64,000 nt of DNA from positions 62,001 through 126,000 of the forward strand of contig NZ_SLXI01000005.1 of NCBI RefSeq assembly GCF_004345785.1. Reading direction: 5' to 3'. The DNA is from Bisgaardia hudsonensis. Its GTDB lineage: Bacteria > Pseudomonadota > Gammaproteobacteria > Enterobacterales > Pasteurellaceae. The translations under genes and the position numbers were made by a program. This document shows, piece after piece, positions 11,268 to 21,191 of the stretch. Numbering within the stretch: the first letter of the stretch is position 1; every line of letters starts with the position of its first letter. Below the pieces are notes generated by a model. That model did not search any database. It had not been told where the DNA came from and worked only from the letters and a program-made list of their open reading frames with translations.

Positions 11268-11729
11268 TTATGCTTTTTTCTTTATTTCACTTAAAAAACC
11301 GCTCGCAAAGTCTAAAGCAAAATCATAACCTTTCTCCCCTAAACCACAAATTACTCCTTCGGCAATATCACTAAAATAAGAATGGTGACGAAATGCTTCC
11401 CGCTTATGAATATTAGATAAATGCACTTCAACAAAAGGAATGGATACTGCAAGTAAAGCGTCTCTTAAGGCAACACTAGTATGCGTATAAGCAGCTGGAT
11501 TAATAATAATAAAATCAATCTGTTGAAAACTTTGATGAATACGTTCAATTAATTTTTCTTCGCTATTCGCTTGAAAACAAACTAATTCTATCCCTTTTTC
11601 ACTCGCTAAAGTAACCAAGTTTTTCTCTATATCAATCAGTGATAAATTGCCATAATGTGCGGGCTCACGTTTTCCTAACATATTTAAGTTAGGGCCATTT
11701 AATAACAGGACACGAAAGGTTTGTGACAT
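11268..11729 (-). CDS. aroQ: Type II 3-dehydroquinate dehydratase
   Basis: Dodecameric shikimate-pathway enzyme of 153 residues that removes water from 3-dehydroquinate. Motifs: [19 protein letters not shown] with the active-site Arg and Tyr, [16 protein letters not shown], and [11 protein letters not shown] with the active-site His. It lies upstream of accB with a 166-base gap, as in related genomes, and may have its own transcript. Confidence 0.97.
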   Translation of the reverse strand: MSQTFRVLLLNGPNLNMLGKREPAHYGNLSLIDIEKNLVTLASEKGIELVCFQANSEEKLIERIHQSFQQIDFIIINPAAYTHTSVALRDALLAVSIPFVEVHLSNIHKREAFRHHSYFSDIAEGVICGLGEKGYDFALDFASGFLSEIKKKA

Positions 11730-11817
11730 AATTTATTCCTTTTTACTAAATTGCTACATTATAAAGAGGTTAACGAAAAAACATAATATTATAAATTCTG
11801 GTCAAACCAATTTATGA

Positions 11818-12810
11818 CTATTCAATGTTTATTTCCGAGATAAACTCAGAATTTAAATCTAATAGCGGTAAAGTCGATCCTTGCCAAACTCGTAATAATT
11901 GATAATCCATTAAATTAAGTGTATCTAAGCCTGCTATCGTATCTGGAGTATATTGTTTTGCAATTCGAGCAAGTTGCGTTAGCCCTAAACTACTTTCTAT
12001 TGATGAGCTAATTACCGCTTTTAAACCTTGTTGATGTGCTTGTTGAATTAAATCAATACAATAATCTAAAGACCCTACAAGCGTTGGTTTAATGATAATT
12101 GCCGCTAAATTAGTTTCCGCTTCAACTTTAAAATCAGCCTCTCGCACACTTTCATCCCACGCAATAGCGATACCCGTTTCCTTTGCAAAGGCTCGACTTT
12201 GTTCACGAGTTTTACAAGGTTCTTCCAAAAATTGAATACGAGAACGATATTCAGGATTAACGTATTTCGCAAACATTCTCGCTTTTTCTGGCGTCCAACT
12301 ACGATTAGCATCTAAGCGAAGAGATAAATCAGGGATCGCCTCAAGCAACATATTAGCGATCATACCATCTCTATTTGCTTCATACATTCCCACTTTGATT
12401 TTAGCCACTTTTTCACCTTGCATATTATCAAGGACTTGATAAAGCTCATCAGGATCGCCATAGCATAATGGGGCAACTTGATAATTACCTTCTTCGTTTA
12501 ATTTTCCTTTTAATTCAGCTAATGCACAACTTAAACCAAATGCAACAGAAGGATACAGCCCATCTAAAGATAATTTTTGGTTACATTGACGTGCTTTATC
12601 CCAACGAGATAACCAATCTATTACTTGCTCTTTCGCTTGTTCTAAGGTTTCTTCACTAAATTCAGGTAAAGGGGCTATTTCGCCATAACCTTCATTATTA
12701 CCACATTTTACATAAACAATTATCCCTTCACGTTGTTTTAAAAAACGATTACGCAAGATAAGCTGGCTATCAACAGGGATACGATATTTATACAGACGAT
12801 ATTCACGCAT
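11818..12810 (-). CDS. menC: o-Succinylbenzoate synthase
   Basis: Enolase-superfamily enzyme of 330 residues that makes o-succinylbenzoate in menaquinone synthesis. The second barrel lysine is in KIKVGM; metal ligands are in [16 protein letters not shown] and AWDES; the last catalytic lysine is in [11 protein letters not shown]. It stands alone here; other men genes are not in the window. Confidence 0.95.
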   Translation of the reverse strand: MREYRLYKYRIPVDSQLILRNRFLKQREGIIVYVKCGNNEGYGEIAPLPEFSEETLEQAKEQVIDWLSRWDKARQCNQKLSLDGLYPSVAFGLSCALAELKGKLNEEGNYQVAPLCYGDPDELYQVLDNMQGEKVAKIKVGMYEANRDGMIANMLLEAIPDLSLRLDANRSWTPEKARMFAKYVNPEYRSRIQFLEEPCKTREQSRAFAKETGIAIAWDESVREADFKVEAETNLAAIIIKPTLVGSLDYCIDLIQQAHQQGLKAVISSSIESSLGLTQLARIAKQYTPDTIAGLDTLNLMDYQLLRVWQGSTLPLLDLNSEFISEINIE

Positions 12811-12895
12811 TTTTTACCTCAAGAAATGAACAACATTAAATAACACAGAGAGAACAAGGACTTATTTTAAATATATGAACAAAAAATGATTTAAA

Positions 12896-12925
12896 AAAAG
12901 TGCGGTCAAATTTAACCGCACTTTT
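12896..12925 (-). terminator. ileS terminator built from two uptake sequences
   Basis: Two head-to-head uptake cores (12898-12906 and 12915-12923) form a stem of about 11 bp with an 8-nt loop, flanked by A and T runs. It lies 15 bases after the ileS stop. Uptake-sequence pairs serving as terminators are typical of the family. Confidence 0.85.
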
Positions 12926-12939
12926 ATTCATATTAACTA

Positions 12940-15759
12940 TTAAGCAAAATGTCTAACTTCACCATTGCCCTCGATATTCTCTACACAACGAGAACATAAA
13001 GTTGGGTGAGTTGCATTCATTCCAACGGTATCAGAATAATGCCAACAACGTGGACATTTCTCATCAGATGAACGAACCACTTTTACGGCAAAGCCTTTGA
13101 TTTCCCCCTCAGCCACATCTGCTTCAGATAATGGTTTTACTTGTGCTTTTGAGGTAATCAATACAAAGCGTAACTCATTTTGTAATTGATTTAATACCGT
13201 TAAATATTCATCATTAGCAAACAGTGTGATTTCAGCTTCAAGCCCTGATCCAATAGTTTTATCATTACGTGCTTGTTCTAACACTCGGTTGACTTCATCA
13301 CGCAGTACCAGAACTTGTTGCCAGTATGCATCATTCATCGCTTCATTAGCATCTAATGCAAATAACCCTGTATAAAATTCTTCGGTAAACACAAATTCAC
13401 TGCGTTCTCCCGGAATATATTGCCAAATTTCATCAGCGGTGAAAGATAAAATTGGAGCAATCCAACGTACTAATGCTTCTGAAATATGCCATAATGCTGT
13501 TTGACAACTACGGCGTGCAAGGCTATCCGCTTTCGTCGTATATTGACGATCCTTGATAATATCTAAATAGAATGATCCCATTTCGATTGAACAGAATTTC
13601 ATTAAACGTTGTACTACCGCATGGAATTGATAATTATCATAAGCCTCTTGGATCTCTTTTTGTGCTTGTAACGCACAATCTACTGCCCAACGATCTAAAA
13701 CAATCATTTCTTCTGGTTTTACCATATCTACTTTAGGATCAAAACCGTTTAAGTTTGCTAATAAGAAACGAGCAGTATTACGAATACGGCGATAGCTATC
13801 GGCGGCACGTTTTAAGATTTCATCAGATACCGTCATTTCACCAGTATAATCTGTTGACGCCACCCACAAACGTAAAATATCGCCACCAAATTTATCCATT
13901 ACTTCTTGTGGTGTCACGATGTTACCAATAGATTTAGACATTTTACGTCCTTGTCCATCTACGGTAAAACCATGTGTTAATACTTGCTTGTAAGGTGCTT
14001 TGTTATCTGTTGCCGTTGAAAGCATTAGAGAAGACATAAACCAACCACGATGTTGATCTGAACCTTCCAAATACATATCCGCTTCATAGCCATTAAACTC
14101 TGGGCGATTTTGTACCACAGAAGAATAAGTTGATCCCGAATCAAACCATACGTCTAAAGTATCTGGCACTTTTTGATAATTATCTGCCTCATCACCTAAT
14201 AATTCTTTAGGATCTAAATCCCACCAAGCTTGAATACCTGATTTCTCAACACGTTTTGCAACTTCTTCGATTAACTCAACAGTGCGTGGGTGTAATTCTT
14301 CCGTTTGTTTATGAATAAACAAGGCAACAGGCACACCCCAAGTACGTTGACGAGAAATACACCAATCAGGGCGATTTTCCACCATTTTTTCAATTCGAGC
14401 TTGACCCCAATCTGGGATCCAACGTACTTTTTTAATTTCACTTAATGCTTGCTGGCGTAACCCTTGTGTTTCCATACCAATAAACCATTGCGGTGTCGCA
14501 CGGAAAATAATCGGTGTTTTATGTCGCCAACAATGCGGGTAACTATGGCGAATATTTTGTACTTTTAATAATGCACCGACTTCTTTTAATTTTTCAATTA
14601 CTAATGGATTACTTTCAAATACGCCTTTACCTGCAAAGAATTTTGCTTTGTCGGTAAAAACACCATCATTCCCAACTAAACCGACCATTTCTACATTGTA
14701 TTTTTGACAAACAATAAAGTCGTCATGACCGTGATCTGGTGCAGTATGAACTAAACCAGTACCACCATCAGTAGTAACATGATCCCCTAATACTACTGGC
14801 ACAATATGATCGTAAAAAGGATGATGGAATTGTAATAATTCTAAATCTGCACCTTTAGCAATACCTAATACCTTAATCTCATCAAAAGCCATTTCTTCTT
14901 TTACAGCAGCAACTAATTCTGTTGCAAGAATGAAACGTTTATCACCAGCTTGTATTAATTGATATTCTAATTCTGAATTAACTGCAATCGCACGGTTAGA
15001 CGGGATAGTCCAAGGAGTAGTTGTCCAAATTACTGCTGATACCTCACCATATCCCTGTTCTGTTAAATTAAATTTATTTAGTACCGCACTTTCATCTACT
15101 GCTTTAAACGCAACATAAATAGAAGGAGAAGTTTTATCTTCATATTCCACTTCGGCTTCAGCTAAAGAAGATGCACAATCTAAGCACCAATGTACTGGCT
15201 TAGAACCTTTGTATAAATGCCCATTCTTAACCGCTTTACCAAAAGCACGAATAATATTTGCTTCCGTATCAAAATTCATCGTTAAATAAGGGTTATCCCA
15301 ATCCCCTAATACACCAAGACGAATGAAGTCTTTTTTCTGTGTTTCTATTTGTTCTTTTGCGTATTTACGACATTCATTACGAAACTCTGCGGCTGAAAGT
15401 TTTTGATTAGGTTTCCCCACTAAACCTTCTACTTTTAATTCGATCGGCAAGCCATGACAATCCCAGCCAGGAATATATGGGCTATCATAACCTAAAGCAG
15501 TTTTAGATTTAATAATCATGTCTTTTAAAATTTTATTAACTGCGTGTCCGATATGAATTGCACCGTTAGCGTAAGGAGGGCCATCATGTAAAATAAAAGA
15601 TTTTTTACCTTTTGAGGATTGACGAATTTTTTGGTAAAGCGCTTTGTCATACCAATTTTTTAACATATTTGGCTCACGTTTTGCCAAATCACCACGCATT
15701 GGAAAACCTGTTTGTGGCAAGTTAAGGGTATTTTTGTAATCTACTGTTGCATCAGACAT
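12940..15759 (-). CDS. ileS: Isoleucyl-tRNA synthetase
   Basis: Class Ia synthetase of 939 residues. The HIGH-type motif is in [16 protein letters not shown]; the second signature is KMSKSIGN; the editing domain lies between them. A C-terminal zinc finger (CPRCW and CSRC) closes the protein, as in the bacterial form. It is downstream of ribF on the same strand, separated by 217 bases. Confidence 0.98.
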   Translation of the reverse strand: MSDATVDYKNTLNLPQTGFPMRGDLAKREPNMLKNWYDKALYQKIRQSSKGKKSFILHDGPPYANGAIHIGHAVNKILKDMIIKSKTALGYDSPYIPGWDCHGLPIELKVEGLVGKPNQKLSAAEFRNECRKYAKEQIETQKKDFIRLGVLGDWDNPYLTMNFDTEANIIRAFGKAVKNGHLYKGSKPVHWCLDCASSLAEAEVEYEDKTSPSIYVAFKAVDESAVLNKFNLTEQGYGEVSAVIWTTTPWTIPSNRAIAVNSELEYQLIQAGDKRFILATELVAAVKEEMAFDEIKVLGIAKGADLELLQFHHPFYDHIVPVVLGDHVTTDGGTGLVHTAPDHGHDDFIVCQKYNVEMVGLVGNDGVFTDKAKFFAGKGVFESNPLVIEKLKEVGALLKVQNIRHSYPHCWRHKTPIIFRATPQWFIGMETQGLRQQALSEIKKVRWIPDWGQARIEKMVENRPDWCISRQRTWGVPVALFIHKQTEELHPRTVELIEEVAKRVEKSGIQAWWDLDPKELLGDEADNYQKVPDTLDVWFDSGSTYSSVVQNRPEFNGYEADMYLEGSDQHRGWFMSSLMLSTATDNKAPYKQVLTHGFTVDGQGRKMSKSIGNIVTPQEVMDKFGGDILRLWVASTDYTGEMTVSDEILKRAADSYRRIRNTARFLLANLNGFDPKVDMVKPEEMIVLDRWAVDCALQAQKEIQEAYDNYQFHAVVQRLMKFCSIEMGSFYLDIIKDRQYTTKADSLARRSCQTALWHISEALVRWIAPILSFTADEIWQYIPGERSEFVFTEEFYTGLFALDANEAMNDAYWQQVLVLRDEVNRVLEQARNDKTIGSGLEAEITLFANDEYLTVLNQLQNELRFVLITSKAQVKPLSEADVAEGEIKGFAVKVVRSSDEKCPRCWHYSDTVGMNATHPTLCSRCVENIEGNGEVRHFA

Positions 15760-15935
15760 TTTATTCTTCCACGTTATATATAATAATTAAATCAATAATC
15801 TCCGCATTATACGCATAAATTTACTAAGATAAAAGGCTGAATTAGCGACAAATAAGAGATATACCAAGAGATTTTAACACTATAAAATGATTTAATTAAG
15901 GATCCTATTAAACAATAATAATCAACGATACAAAC

Positions 15936-15957
15936 TGTACTACATCGTTATAGTACA
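15936..15957. repeat. Short inverted repeat between ribF and ileS
   Basis: TGTACTA at 15936-15942 and TAGTACA at 15951-15957 form a perfect 7-bp stem with an 8-nt loop 20 bases after the ribF stop. There is no T run, so it could be a weak terminator or an operator before ileS. Confidence 0.3.
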
Positions 15958-15976
15958 TTATTTGCCAATCATTACC

Positions 15977-16909
15977 TTATAATTGAAAATACTGCCTTGC
16001 TACAATGACATCTTGTTGAATTTGTGTCTTTAACAGCTCAAAAGATGGGAATTTAATTTCATTTCTTATTTTTAAGCAAAATTCTACTTGAATATGTTGT
16101 CCATAAAGATTCTCATTAAAATCGAAGAGATGAACTTCAAGAATTTGTTTTATGCCATTAATGGTCGGTCGCTTGCCAATATTAGCAACACCAAAATATT
16201 GCTGTTGCTTGCCTAAAATAACCTTGACGGCATACACCCCTTTTACGGGATTAACTTGACGATGAAGATGAATATTGGCAGTAGGAAATCCAATTGTCCG
16301 TCCTAATTTATTACCGTGTGCCACACTTCCCCAAATTCGATAAGGTCTGCCAAGTAGCTTTTCAGCCAGTTGAAGATCATCATCTGCTAATGCTTGACGA
16401 ATACTCGTGCTACTAATACGCTGATTATCGAATAAAAAACTCTTATTATTTTCTACGCCAAAACCAAATTGAATCCCCGCCTTTTGTAATAGCTGAAAAT
16501 CCCCTTGTCGTTGTTGACCAAAACGAAAATCATCGCCAATACTTAAAAATTTAACATTTAATTTTTTAACTAACCAAGACTCAATAAAATGCTCTGCGGA
16601 TTGCTCTGCAAAAGTGCGGTTAAATTTAACACTAAAAACATAATCAATCTCAAGTTGTTGTAAATAATACAGCTTATCTCGTAAACGCATTAATCGAGCA
16701 GGGGCATTTTTCCCCATAAAATATTCACTAGGTTGAGGCTCAAACACCATCACAACAACAGGCAAATTTAATTTTTTTGCTTGCACTTTTAAATGGTTTA
16801 ATACCGCTTGATGTCCAAGATGTACTCCATCAAAATTCCCGATAGTTAATGCACAACCTTGCTTTGAAAATAAATCAGGCAAATGATGAATACTACGAAT
16901 TAATTTCAT
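15977..16909 (-). CDS. ribF: Bifunctional riboflavin kinase / FAD synthetase
   Basis: Two-domain enzyme of 310 residues making FMN and FAD. The N-terminal nucleotidyltransferase has TIGNFDGVHLGHQAVL; the C-terminal kinase has GRTIGFPTANIHL and KGVYAVKV. The ATG at 16909 (MKLIRSIHHL) is chosen over a GTG four codons upstream because a GTGGAA ribosome site lies just before it and homologues begin there. An uptake core is at 16612. Confidence 0.96.
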   Translation of the reverse strand: MKLIRSIHHLPDLFSKQGCALTIGNFDGVHLGHQAVLNHLKVQAKKLNLPVVVMVFEPQPSEYFMGKNAPARLMRLRDKLYYLQQLEIDYVFSVKFNRTFAEQSAEHFIESWLVKKLNVKFLSIGDDFRFGQQRQGDFQLLQKAGIQFGFGVENNKSFLFDNQRISSTSIRQALADDDLQLAEKLLGRPYRIWGSVAHGNKLGRTIGFPTANIHLHRQVNPVKGVYAVKVILGKQQQYFGVANIGKRPTINGIKQILEVHLFDFNENLYGQHIQVEFCLKIRNEIKFPSFELLKTQIQQDVIVARQYFQL

Positions 16910-17040
16910 TGAATATTCCACTAAAATCTAAACTGCCCGCTATTATACGCATAAATACGCAAAGTTAAAATTAACGACATAATGGAAACATATTAATCCT
17001 AACTCAAAAATAAATTAATTTTTATAAAAAGTATTATTTA

Positions 17041-17985
17041 TTAAATATTTCTTAATAAATGGATAGGTAATTTTTCATAATCTCCTAATCCCATAGCTTT
17101 TAATTTTGCATTAGGTACATTGGGAAAAGATGCCAATATTTCGTTTACCTTTTCTAGCCATATGTAGTTTGTACTAGTTTGATTAATCAAGTACCACATA
17201 ACAGCTATACGACTAAACAATCTGTATTTATCTTCTGTTGTTATACCCAATTTACTGAAATAAGAACGTGCTTTTTTATATCGTTTAAATTTTTTATTAT
17301 TCACACTAGGGATCGTCATTTCTGCTGTAAATAATCGATTCCATACTCGGCAATGATGTGCGACACAATTTCTTAAAAAATTAATCTGTCGAAGCCAATG
17401 AGATAAGGTATGATTATCAATATTAAATCTTTTACACACCATATTTTGATATTCAGGTTTTAACATTGAATAGTACTTGGATAAGTTACCAAAATCCCAC
17501 AATTCAATAATTACCCAAAATGGTAATGTTTGCTTTTTATCAAGATGATGTTTTACAAATTCATCTTTACTTCTAGTGATTTTTATTGTTATTGATTTTT
17601 GCCATTCCAAAAAATCATCAAGCATATTTGGGTTAATAAATTCTACTTTCTCATAGGCTAACGGATCTTCCCGACCAATTTCATGAGCAATAACACCTCT
17701 AATATGAATTTCCAAACGTTCTATAATATCAAGTAATAAAATCCTAAGCTTTTTATCAAAAATATAAAGTTTATAGATTTCCTCGAAAGAAGTTGAAGGT
17801 AAAAAATTATCTGATAAACAGCCATTTCCCATTTGTTTTCTAGCGGTATGCCAAAATCCAGATAAGCGATAATATCCAACCTGAGCTAACTTTTTTTCCG
17901 CATACAAAATATCAGAAACAAACATTCCTCTAGACTTCAAGAGTAATACTAAATCGGAATATTCTTTGTGGGGTTTTATAGACAT
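17041..17985 (-). CDS. Abi_2-family (AbiD/AbiF-like) HEPN abortive-infection protein
   Basis: Protein of 314 residues with the Abi_2 layout: N-terminal SRGMFVSD, YYRLSGFW, then YIFDKKLR-x-LLLDIIERLEI. It contains two R-x4-H motifs, R96-H101 (IRGVIAHEIG) and R205-H210 (FLRNCVAHHCRVWNR). The latter is the standard HEPN ribonuclease motif of the family. AbiF/AbiD proteins are RNA-cutting toxins that stop phage growth; as I recall, AbiF members are paired with a structured RNA and are related to the ancestors of Cas13. There is no ribosome site before the ATG, and a promoter plus structured leader lies upstream. It splits the usual ribF-murJ pair, so it was probably acquired. Confidence 0.85.
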   Translation of the reverse strand: MSIKPHKEYSDLVLLLKSRGMFVSDILYAEKKLAQVGYYRLSGFWHTARKQMGNGCLSDNFLPSTSFEEIYKLYIFDKKLRILLLDIIERLEIHIRGVIAHEIGREDPLAYEKVEFINPNMLDDFLEWQKSITIKITRSKDEFVKHHLDKKQTLPFWVIIELWDFGNLSKYYSMLKPEYQNMVCKRFNIDNHTLSHWLRQINFLRNCVAHHCRVWNRLFTAEMTIPSVNNKKFKRYKKARSYFSKLGITTEDKYRLFSRIAVMWYLINQTSTNYIWLEKVNEILASFPNVPNAKLKAMGLGDYEKLPIHLLRNI

Positions 17986-18014
17986 AAGATAAAGTAGAAA
18001 GTGAATGGTTATGT

Positions 18015-18090
18015 ATGTAGGGGGGTAACTTGATTAATGAGTCGATGAGTAACTAAACCCAACCCCACTTCAGAGGCTACCCCACAATTA
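18015..18090 (-). ncRNA. Candidate structured RNA upstream of the Abi gene
   Basis: Downstream of a good promoter there is an apparently untranslated stretch. GGGGTAGC (18083 to 18076, minus strand) can pair with GTTACCCC (18029 to 18022) in an 8-bp closing stem. Inside lie a second G-rich run and the tandem hexamer ACTCAT-CG-ACTCAT. Families of RNA upstream of abiF genes have been described (recalled, not searched), which fits. The 3' end is not defined and no terminator separates it from the Abi frame. Confidence 0.45.
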
Positions 18091-18096
18091 AAGAGC

Positions 18097-18124
18097 ATTC
18101 TACATAAAAAAAAATCTGAGTCAA
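18097..18124 (-). promoter_or_regulatory. Promoter for the Abi leader RNA
   Basis: TTGACT (18124 to 18119) and TAGAAT (18102 to 18097) are separated by 16 bases that include a run of nine Ts. The predicted start is near 18090, about 105 bases before the Abi ATG, leaving a long leader. Confidence 0.6.
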
Positions 18125-18221
18125 GAATGCCCTCCCTATCTCACCAAATAAATATGTTAAGATTTTTAGCAACATATTGAAACTTCAAATACTAGCCAGT
18201 TAGCGTTAAGTTTTGACGACA

Positions 18222-19802
18222 CTATGACTTAAATGTACTAACTAAATGACGAACACGGATACCAAGCAACAACAATAGCCCAACATAAATACATACTGCC
18301 AAAGCAATCAGCCAGCTTAACCAATGTAAACGACTTAAAAAAGGCATCGCTTGCCACAATAAAATATCAGGTGAGAAATACCAAACACTGAGTCCCATTA
18401 CCACCGAAGCAATAAAAACTTTAGCAAAAAATACCGCACTTTCCCTGGAAAAATGATAAATATTCGCTTTGACTAAACCACGATAGAGTAAAAAAGCATT
18501 TAATGTTGCCGACATCGCTGAAGCGATCGCCAACCCTACGTAACTAAAAGGAATCGCTAACAAATTGAAGCCCATATTGCTAACCATTGCAATAATGCCA
18601 ATTTTCACAGGTGTTTTTGTGTCTTGTCTTGCATAATAGCCATTGGCTAAAATTTTAATTAGCATAAAACTTAGCAATCCCGCATTAAATGCCCACAAAG
18701 AATAAGAAGCAGATAACACATCAGAAAATAAAAAATTGCCACGCATAAATAAAACCAATAACATCGGTTGTGCTAATACCGCAATCCCAGCCATCGCAGG
18801 CACTCCAAGTAGCAAAATCATTCTTACGCCCCAATCCATTGTGCTACGAAAATCTTTTGCACTTTTTGCTTTATCATCAGAACGATTAACGTGATGACGA
18901 GAAAGTGTCGGCAATATTACCGTAGAAATCGCAATTCCAAATAGTCCCAAAGGAAACTCAAGTAACCGATCAGAATAATAAAGCCAACTGATTGATCCGG
19001 TCATTAAAAAGCTGGCAATAAAGGTATCCAATAATAAATTAATTTGACTCACTGATACCCCAAATAAAGCGGGGATCATTAAAGTTCTTACCTTTTTTAC
19101 CCCCTCATCATTCCAAGCCCATTTCGGCTTTACTAGTAAATTTTCCTTTTTTAAAAAAGGAATTTGAAATAAAAATTGCAGCAAACCACCGCAAAAGATA
19201 CCAATAGCTAAAGCGAGATCAGGACTACTCATATATGGAGCGAGAAAAAGTGCGGCACAAATCATCGCAATATTTAATAATACAGGCGAAAAAGACATTA
19301 CACCAAATTTACCTAAGGTATTTAAAATCGCCCCTGATAATGCCACGAAAGTAATAAACCATAAGTAAGGAAAGGTTATTTTTAGCAATAATGAGGCTTG
19401 TTCAAATTTACTTGCCTCTGCTCCATCGTTTAACCAATCAATAAACCAACCTGTTCCAAAAACGGCTGCAACAACAGGCGAAAAAATCATTGCAAGTAGG
19501 GTAACAATAGTGACGAGTCCGCCCAATGTACCGGATATTTTCGCAATAAATGCTTGTGTTTTAGTTATATCGCCATTTTTTTGATACTCCGCTAACACTG
19601 GCACAAACGCTTGCGAAAATGCCCCCTCAGCAAATAAACGGCGTAAAAAATTAGGAATACGATTTGCAAAGAGAAACACATCTGCTGCCACGCCTGCTCC
19701 AATTAATTGCGCAGTAATAATATCCCTAACTAAACCAAGCACACGAGACAATAAGGTCATTGAACTGACAACAATACCTGATTTTAATAAACCTTTACTC
19801 AA
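18222..19802 (-). CDS. murJ: Lipid II flippase MurJ
   Basis: Inner-membrane protein of 526 residues with about 14 helices (MVF family), which flips the peptidoglycan precursor lipid II outward. SMTLLSRVLGLVRD and RRLFAEGAFSQAFVPVL are family marks. The TTG at 19802 is chosen: AAGG lies 9 bases before it and the product SKGLLKSG matches homologues, while longer in-frame starts have no ribosome site. It is divergent from rpsT. Confidence 0.93.
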   Translation of the reverse strand: MSKGLLKSGIVVSSMTLLSRVLGLVRDIITAQLIGAGVAADVFLFANRIPNFLRRLFAEGAFSQAFVPVLAEYQKNGDITKTQAFIAKISGTLGGLVTIVTLLAMIFSPVVAAVFGTGWFIDWLNDGAEASKFEQASLLLKITFPYLWFITFVALSGAILNTLGKFGVMSFSPVLLNIAMICAALFLAPYMSSPDLALAIGIFCGGLLQFLFQIPFLKKENLLVKPKWAWNDEGVKKVRTLMIPALFGVSVSQINLLLDTFIASFLMTGSISWLYYSDRLLEFPLGLFGIAISTVILPTLSRHHVNRSDDKAKSAKDFRSTMDWGVRMILLLGVPAMAGIAVLAQPMLLVLFMRGNFLFSDVLSASYSLWAFNAGLLSFMLIKILANGYYARQDTKTPVKIGIIAMVSNMGFNLLAIPFSYVGLAIASAMSATLNAFLLYRGLVKANIYHFSRESAVFFAKVFIASVVMGLSVWYFSPDILLWQAMPFLSRLHWLSWLIALAVCIYVGLLLLLGIRVRHLVSTFKS

Positions 19803-20008
19803 AATAAGTCGCCTTACTATCATTTTTCTAAAAAAATTACCCCAATTGTATAGAAATTTTATTTTTATGCTATATTCCAAGATAAAAAACTGGTAAAATC
19901 TCGCTCACATCGTTTGGGTGGGCTAACAAGAAAGCACATTTTAATATAACGATGCTTAGGATTTATATCCGATCGGTTGTGTCTCACCGAAACTCTCGAA
20001 TAAATTAA

Positions 20009-20037
20009 TTGACAATAGTATAGAAAAAAGGCATATT
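20009..20037 (+). promoter_or_regulatory. rpsT promoter
   Basis: TTGACA (20009-20014) and CATATT (20032-20037) with a 17-base spacer. The predicted start is about 45 bases before the rpsT start codon. Confidence 0.6.
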
Positions 20038-20089
20038 TTACGTCTTTATTTTTATCCCATAAAACTAACAAAATTTTAGGAGTTTGACC

Positions 20090-20353
20090 TTGGCTAATAT
20101 CAAGTCAGCTAAAAAACGTGCGGTTCAATCAGAAAAACGCCGTCAACACAATGCAAGTCAACGCTCTATGATGCGTACTTCAATTAAAAAAGTATATGCA
20201 TTAGTAGCAGCAAGTGATAAAGAAGCAGCAGAAGCAGCATTTTTAAATATGCAAAAAATTGTAGATCGTATGGCATCTAAAGGCTTAATTCACGCAAATA
20301 AAGCCGCGAACCATAAATCTAAATTAGCTGCACAAATCAAAAAATTAGCGTAA
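20090..20353 (+). CDS. rpsT: 30S ribosomal protein S20
   Basis: Basic protein of 87 residues that binds 16S rRNA early in 30S assembly. The start is taken at TTG 20090 (product begins [10 protein letters not shown]), because AGGAG at 20078-20082 is 7 bases upstream and the E. coli gene is also known to begin with UUG. Another TTG two codons earlier is too close to the ribosome site. A terminator follows. Confidence 0.97.
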   Translation: MANIKSAKKRAVQSEKRRQHNASQRSMMRTSIKKVYALVAASDKEAAEAAFLNMQKIVDRMASKGLIHANKAANHKSKLAAQIKKLA

Positions 20354-20394
20354 TTTTACTACGCTTAAAAATAATTTTTTGAAAGCATAAAATT

Positions 20395-20429
20395 AAACCG
20401 CACTTTCAATTATGAAATGCGGTTTTTTT
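20395..20429 (+). terminator. rpsT terminator with an uptake sequence in its left arm
   Basis: AAACCGCA (20395-20402) pairs with TGCGGTTT (20418-20425), with an inner TTTC/GAAA stem, followed by a T run. The left arm includes an uptake core at 20397. Confidence 0.85.
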
Positions 20430-20455
20430 ACATACTAAAATAATATTTTCTTTTA

Positions 20456-21190
20456 TTATTCAAACCAAATTAATGATGCCATACGCCCTGTTTTTCCATC
20501 TCGGCGATAGGAGAAAAATAATTCTTTCTCAGTATAAGTACAATGCTCCCCTCCAAAAATTTGGCTAATCCCGAGATTATTTAAACGTTGTTTGGCAATT
20601 CCATAGAGATCCCCTAAATATTTTCCTTTTTCCTTAGGATCAACAATAAAACATTTTTCTGCTTGTGGATCTTTTTCAATAAACTGTGTAACAACATCAT
20701 CACCTACTTGAAATGCTCTCTGGCTAATAGCGGGACCTAACCAGACAACAATTTCATTTTTAGGGCATTGAAAATAATTAATCGTTTCTTCTAAAATACC
20801 ATCACATAAACCACGCCATCCAGCATGAATAGCAGCAACTTCATTTCCTTGTTTATTAGTTAATAATACGGGTAAACAATCCGCTGTCATCACTAGGCAT
20901 ACTTGATTAGCAACATTTGTATAAACTGCATCTACATTTAAATCTGTACTATCGTAGGGTAAAGTAACCACTTTGGTACTATGTATTTGATTTAAATATA
21001 AAGGCTGTTGTGGTAATGAAAATTGTTCAACTAATAAAGTGCGGTTATTTTTGACCGCACTTTTATCATCACCAACATGCTCACCAAGATTAAAACTAGC
21101 GTAAGGAGATAGACTTACGCCACCTTCCCTTGTGGTTGTAAAACCATGAACATTTTTAGGCACTAACCAATTTGGTTGAATTTTTTTCAT
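20456..21190 (-). CDS. pgeF: Peptidoglycan editing factor PgeF (YfiH/DUF152 family)
   Basis: Zinc-dependent protein of 244 residues; homologues remove wrongly incorporated residues from peptidoglycan precursors and act on purine nucleosides. The metal triad is visible as H70 (LNQIHS), C105 (TADCLPVLL) and H122 (AAIHAGWRG). It follows rluD with one base between them, so they are cotranscribed. An inverted pair of uptake cores (21037 and 21054) lies inside the coding region and encodes residues about 43-51. Confidence 0.93.
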   Translation of the reverse strand: MKKIQPNWLVPKNVHGFTTTREGGVSLSPYASFNLGEHVGDDKSAVKNNRTLLVEQFSLPQQPLYLNQIHSTKVVTLPYDSTDLNVDAVYTNVANQVCLVMTADCLPVLLTNKQGNEVAAIHAGWRGLCDGILEETINYFQCPKNEIVVWLGPAISQRAFQVGDDVVTQFIEKDPQAEKCFIVDPKEKGKYLGDLYGIAKQRLNNLGISQIFGGEHCTYTEKELFFSYRRDGKTGRMASLIWFE

Positions 21191-21191
21191 A

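Noticed and set aside
12896-12925. Inverted repeat as the end of an insertion sequence
   Set aside because: It consists of two uptake cores facing each other, is followed by a T run and has no transposase or target duplication nearby.
17986-18221. Small protein-coding antitoxin before the Abi gene
   Set aside because: No frame with a start, ribosome site and reasonable length was found between the promoter and the Abi start.
19865-20071. 68-residue minus-strand frame between murJ and rpsT
   Set aside because: It overlaps the rpsT promoter, has no ribosome site and no family resemblance.
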